Positions 45,694 through 48,188 of a DNA stretch of 48,188 nucleotides are shown piece after piece. The position numbers and the translations under genes were made by a program. The stretch is from an uncultured Kiritimatiellota bacterium (GTDB lineage Bacteria; Verrucomicrobiota; Kiritimatiellia; RFP12; DVOR01). The stretch lies in NCBI GenBank assembly GCA_944389945.1, contig CALXOF010000017.1:1-48188 (forward strand). The letters are read 5' to 3'. Under the pieces are notes generated by a model, which ran no database searches, was not told the origin of the DNA, and saw only the letters and a program-made list of their open reading frames with translations. The stretch's first letter is position 1; the number at the start of each line of letters is the position of its first letter.

Positions 45694-46880
45694 CAGAGGT
45701 CTCCCTTGATTTCCTCATCGGTCAAGTAGCAGGCGGGGTCTTCGCCCCAGATGTCGCCCGTGGCGGCCTCGCCGCGTGCGCGGAAGTTGCCTCCGCAAAT
45801 GGAGAGGAAGCGACAATCGCGGCACCGGCCCTTCACGTGAAGCGGCTTCTCGCGGAGTTGCGCCAGGAAGGAACCTTCCGGCGGATTCCCCCAGATTTCC
45901 CCGAAGGGGCGTTCACGGACATTGCCGAGCGGCTTATCGCGCCAAAACTGGTCGGGGTAGACCGTGCCGTCCCACGAAACGCAGGAGAGTCCGTTGCCGC
46001 TGGAGTTGCCGCCGTTCATGCGCAGAAGGCGCAACACGTCGTCGGCGCGGGGATTGCCCTCGCGCACCATGCGGAGCCAGAGGTAAGGTGCGTCGGCGTG
46101 GTTGTCCACCGTGAGCACCTCCAAGGGGGAGCCGGCGTCGAACGCCGCCTTCGTCTCATCGATGATGCGGTCGACCGCGGCGCGCGTCTCCTCATGGGAG
46201 AGGTCGTTGGCGCGGAGGTTCGCGCCGCGCCCGGAGTAGACCAAGTGGTAGAGACAGATGCGCGGGATGCGTTCTTCGCGCATGAGTCGGAAAATGGCGG
46301 GAATCTCGCGGACGTTGTCGCGGGTGAGGGTGACGCGTAGGCCGACCTTCACGCCGGCGTCGCGGCAGGCGCGGATGGCCGCGAGGGAACGGTCGTAGGC
46401 ACCGGGCACACCGCGGAAGGCGTCGTGAGTCTCGCGCACGCCGTCGATGCTGATGCCCACGTAACTCGCGCCGATGGCCTTGATGCGCTCGGCGATGGCG
46501 GGGGTGATGAGCGTACCGTTGGTGGAGAAGACCACGCGGCGGCCCTTTTCGCGCGCATAGGCCGCCAAGTCCAGCAGGTCAGGCCGGGAGAAGGGCTCGC
46601 CACCGGAGAAGAGGACGACCGGGCACCCGAAGTCCGCGAATCCGTCGATGGCGCGGCGGCACTCCTCGGTCGTCAATTCCTTGGAGATATCCGGCTCACC
46701 GGCCGCATAGCAGTGCTTACACTTGAGGTTGCAGCGCTGGGTGATGTTCCAGACGACGATGGGCTTCTTGTCCCGCGAGAACTGCAACAGATGGCTAGGC
46801 AGGTTCGCGCTCAGACGCCCATAACGCAAGGGGTCGGAGGCCTCGGCCTGCCCCATGTAGAGCTTGGAAATACCAATCAT
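45693..46880 (-). CDS. ahbC: Radical SAM 12,18-didecarboxysiroheme deacetylase AhbC
   Basis: 395 residues. Cys50, Cys54 and Cys57 (CNLKCKHC) bind the radical-SAM 4Fe-4S cluster, and FSGGEP near residue 95 binds SAM. A second set of cysteines near the C-terminus (CRDCRFLSICGGN) suggests an auxiliary cluster. The opening MIGISKLY, then DPLRYGRLSANLPSHLLQFS, and the LTVDNHADAPYLWL and NGGNSSGNGLSCVSWDG segments match AhbC. The enzyme removes two acetate side chains from didecarboxysiroheme to give Fe-coproporphyrin III. AhbD, the next enzyme, is a related possibility but fits less well and was not found elsewhere in the window. Confidence 0.87.
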   Translation of the reverse strand: MIGISKLYMGQAEASDPLRYGRLSANLPSHLLQFSRDKKPIVVWNITQRCNLKCKHCYAAGEPDISKELTTEECRRAIDGFADFGCPVVLFSGGEPFSRPDLLDLAAYAREKGRRVVFSTNGTLITPAIAERIKAIGASYVGISIDGVRETHDAFRGVPGAYDRSLAAIRACRDAGVKVGLRVTLTRDNVREIPAIFRLMREERIPRICLYHLVYSGRGANLRANDLSHEETRAAVDRIIDETKAAFDAGSPLEVLTVDNHADAPYLWLRMVREGNPRADDVLRLLRMNGGNSSGNGLSCVSWDGTVYPDQFWRDKPLGNVRERPFGEIWGNPPEGSFLAQLREKPLHVKGRCRDCRFLSICGGNFRARGEAATGDIWGEDPACYLTDEEIKGDL

Positions 46881-46882
46881 GG

Positions 46883-48037
46883 TCAGTCCTTCGGCAAACT
46901 GTCGACGAACTTTCGGTAAGCCTCGGTCGCGTTCGGCATGAGCGCCAGGCAATATTCGCCCCACACCCGCGCGTCCGTCCCCTTCTGTTGCGCGTAGAGG
47001 ATACGCATCATCAGGTCCGCGGCAGAAAGATTCTTGGGCTGGGTGAGCAGGAGCGGACGCAGGAAGTTGGCCGCGTCGCCATAACGCTTCATCGTGTACG
47101 CCAGGCGGGCCGCCTCATAACGCGCCTCCGGGGAGGCCGAGCGCAACACCAAGGCCGCTTCATAGGCCTGCAACGCGTCGCTTTGGTGGTTGTTCTGCGT
47201 GCAGAGTCGGCCCAAGGTGAGCGCGGCTTCGAAGTTGGCGGGGTCGGCTTGGGTGGCTTGGCGGGCGTAATCCTCCGCACTGCGCCAGCGCTTACGGCTC
47301 ATGTTCTCCCGTGCTTTGCGCAGATACTCCGCGCCTTTGCGGGTGTTGCCCGGGCTGGGGGGCACTTGACGGAGACGGTTCAGGTTGCTTTCCAGACGCG
47401 TGATCCAGGTCTTTGCTTTTGCGCGCTCCGGGGTACCCTCCGGCAATGTCCGCTCAGCCAGGCGGAAATAATCCAGCGACGACTGCCGCAGACGCAGGGG
47501 TTCATTTACGCAGAGCAAGCCCAGGTTATAGAGTGTCAAAGCGTCCTGCGGTGCTTCGCTATAGGCCGCCAGCAACATGGCCAACGCACTGTCTGCACGC
47601 TTTTGCTTTGCGTAGAGCCGCGCCAGACGGGAGCGGACTCGCGTACGCATCGTTGTGTCGTCCGAGTTCAAAAGCGCGTGGTACGCCCGTGCGGCGGTGG
47701 TGAAGTCCTGACGCGCCTCGGCCGCCATACCGGAGAGCTCCCGCGCACGCTCCGCTGTCGGGCCGTCCCCTTCCTGCATCAACGCTTTGTCCGCGCAGGT
47801 TTTGGCATACTCCAAATCTTGGGCACCCAGCGCGCACTGCGCCAGGTTTGTGTAGGTCATTGCATCCTCGCCGGAGACCTCCAACAACCGCTCATAGGCT
47901 GCAATCGCCTTACCGTATTCACCGGCGGCGTAAGCCGCTTCGGCTTCGGAGGACAGCCGTTCCGGGGTGTCTGGGGCGCATCCTGCAAGGAACGCCGCCG
48001 CGGCCGCCATCGCAATCAAGCTCGCAAATCGTCTCAT
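46883..48037 (-). CDS. TPR-repeat lipoprotein
   Basis: 384 residues with a lipoprotein signal peptide; the lipobox LAGC ends at Cys20. The rest is a run of tetratricopeptide-like helical pairs, for example AYAAGEYGKAIAAYERLL near 38-55, ALTLGRLCTQNNHQSDALQA and AARLAYTMKRYGDAANFL. Such proteins scaffold envelope complexes; the partner is unknown. GGAG eight bases before the ATG at 48037 fixes the start. It heads the operon TPR, ahbC, cvpA, dnaG, rsm22. Confidence 0.88.
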   Translation of the reverse strand: MRRFASLIAMAAAAAFLAGCAPDTPERLSSEAEAAYAAGEYGKAIAAYERLLEVSGEDAMTYTNLAQCALGAQDLEYAKTCADKALMQEGDGPTAERARELSGMAAEARQDFTTAARAYHALLNSDDTTMRTRVRSRLARLYAKQKRADSALAMLLAAYSEAPQDALTLYNLGLLCVNEPLRLRQSSLDYFRLAERTLPEGTPERAKAKTWITRLESNLNRLRQVPPSPGNTRKGAEYLRKARENMSRKRWRSAEDYARQATQADPANFEAALTLGRLCTQNNHQSDALQAYEAALVLRSASPEARYEAARLAYTMKRYGDAANFLRPLLLTQPKNLSAADLMMRILYAQQKGTDARVWGEYCLALMPNATEAYRKFVDSLPKD

Positions 48038-48060
48038 GTACACTCCAAATTATCGCCTCA

Positions 48061-48069
48061 AGTATACCA
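48061..48069 (-). promoter_or_regulatory. Extended -10 box of the TPR-ahbC-cvpA-dnaG operon
   Basis: The minus strand reads TTTTTTGGTATACTTGAGG, with TGGTATACT at 48069-48061. Transcription should start near 48054, leaving a 17-base leader with GGAG. Confidence 0.6.
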
Positions 48070-48188
48070 AAAAATGTCCTCTTTCGTTGCTTCAGTCGAG
48101 GCTTGCGAGAGGGGAGGGAAAGTGTAGAATTAGGTCGTACGTTTTCTAAGGGTGGAAAGAGACGGCCCTCTGGGGGCCCCCCGGGGGG
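48070..48188. other. Window edge, no gene seen
   Basis: Non-coding sequence upstream of the TPR operon, ending in a C/G homopolymer-rich stretch. It may hold the promoter of a plus-strand gene outside the window (TAGAAT near 48125), but nothing firm can be said. Confidence 0.3.

Noticed and set aside
48150..48188. GC homopolymer end of the window as a terminator or origin feature
   Set aside because: Too short and cut by the window edge; no defined stem with a T run.

Overview
The window is a GC-rich bacterial chromosome segment carrying about 33 protein-coding genes, almost all packed into tight co-directional operons. I see no rRNA, tRNA, transposase, phage or CRISPR genes. The gene set points to the PVC superphylum, most likely Kiritimatiellota (Verrucomicrobia subdivision 5) or a close relative. 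The supporting signs are a Chlamydia-ordered V-type ATPase operon (E, DUF2764, A, B, D, I, K), a PEP-CTERM surface protein beside a Tat-exported sulfatase, a eukaryotic-type hexokinase, a MurA with the drug-binding Cys replaced by Asp, and siroheme-dependent (Ahb) haem genes. The taxonomic call is inference; no marker was compared computationally.

Layout. (1) 384-7898, plus strand: V-ATPase operon, interrupted between subunits B and D by a four-helix-bundle (S23/IVP) gene flanked by perfect 34-bp inverted repeats. (2) 8272-12391, plus: PEP-CTERM protein, secreted protein of unknown function, and a sulfatase. (3) 17827-12714, minus: resB, ccsA, divergent uracil-DNA glycosylase, murA, RsmC/RlmG-like methyltransferase, yraN. 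(4) 17931-22719, plus: DUF1275 protein, then dnaK, groES and groEL, with a consensus sigma-54 promoter in front of dnaK. (5) 23146-24105, plus: tilS. (6) 31880-24095, minus: eboB, a large membrane Ser/Thr kinase, pyrK, eboC (UbiA family), and a 701-residue protein I do not recognise. (7) 41553-32352, minus: recN, aroK-aroB fusion, hexokinase, AddB-like nuclease, ahbA-ahbB fusion, TlpA-like thioredoxin. (8) 48037-41903, minus: TPR lipoprotein, ahbC, cvpA, dnaG, rsm22.

How it fits together. The V-ATPase keeps the proteolipid residues that bind Na+ in Enterococcus hirae, so a sodium-coupled rotary pump is plausible. AhbAB and AhbC (siroheme route to haem b) together with ResB/CcsA (System II cytochrome c assembly) and a TlpA-like redox protein suggest haem proteins made by the ancestral haem pathway. 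DnaK-GroES-GroEL appears to be one stress unit under sigma-54.

The most unusual non-coding feature is a family of four intergenic arrays (about 7987-8108, 22868-22980, 32097-32199, 41707-41830). Each is built of about six units at a strict or near-strict 23-bp period, each unit headed by a small palindrome (CTATAGTGGTC or CTTAAGGGTC type). All four lie in the gap between one operon and the next, and three sit next to a shared block beginning AGTGTCC that resembles a transposon end. A second repeat theme is 34-bp arms made of four 8-bp units: a facing pair around the S23 gene and one solo arm at 12510-12543.
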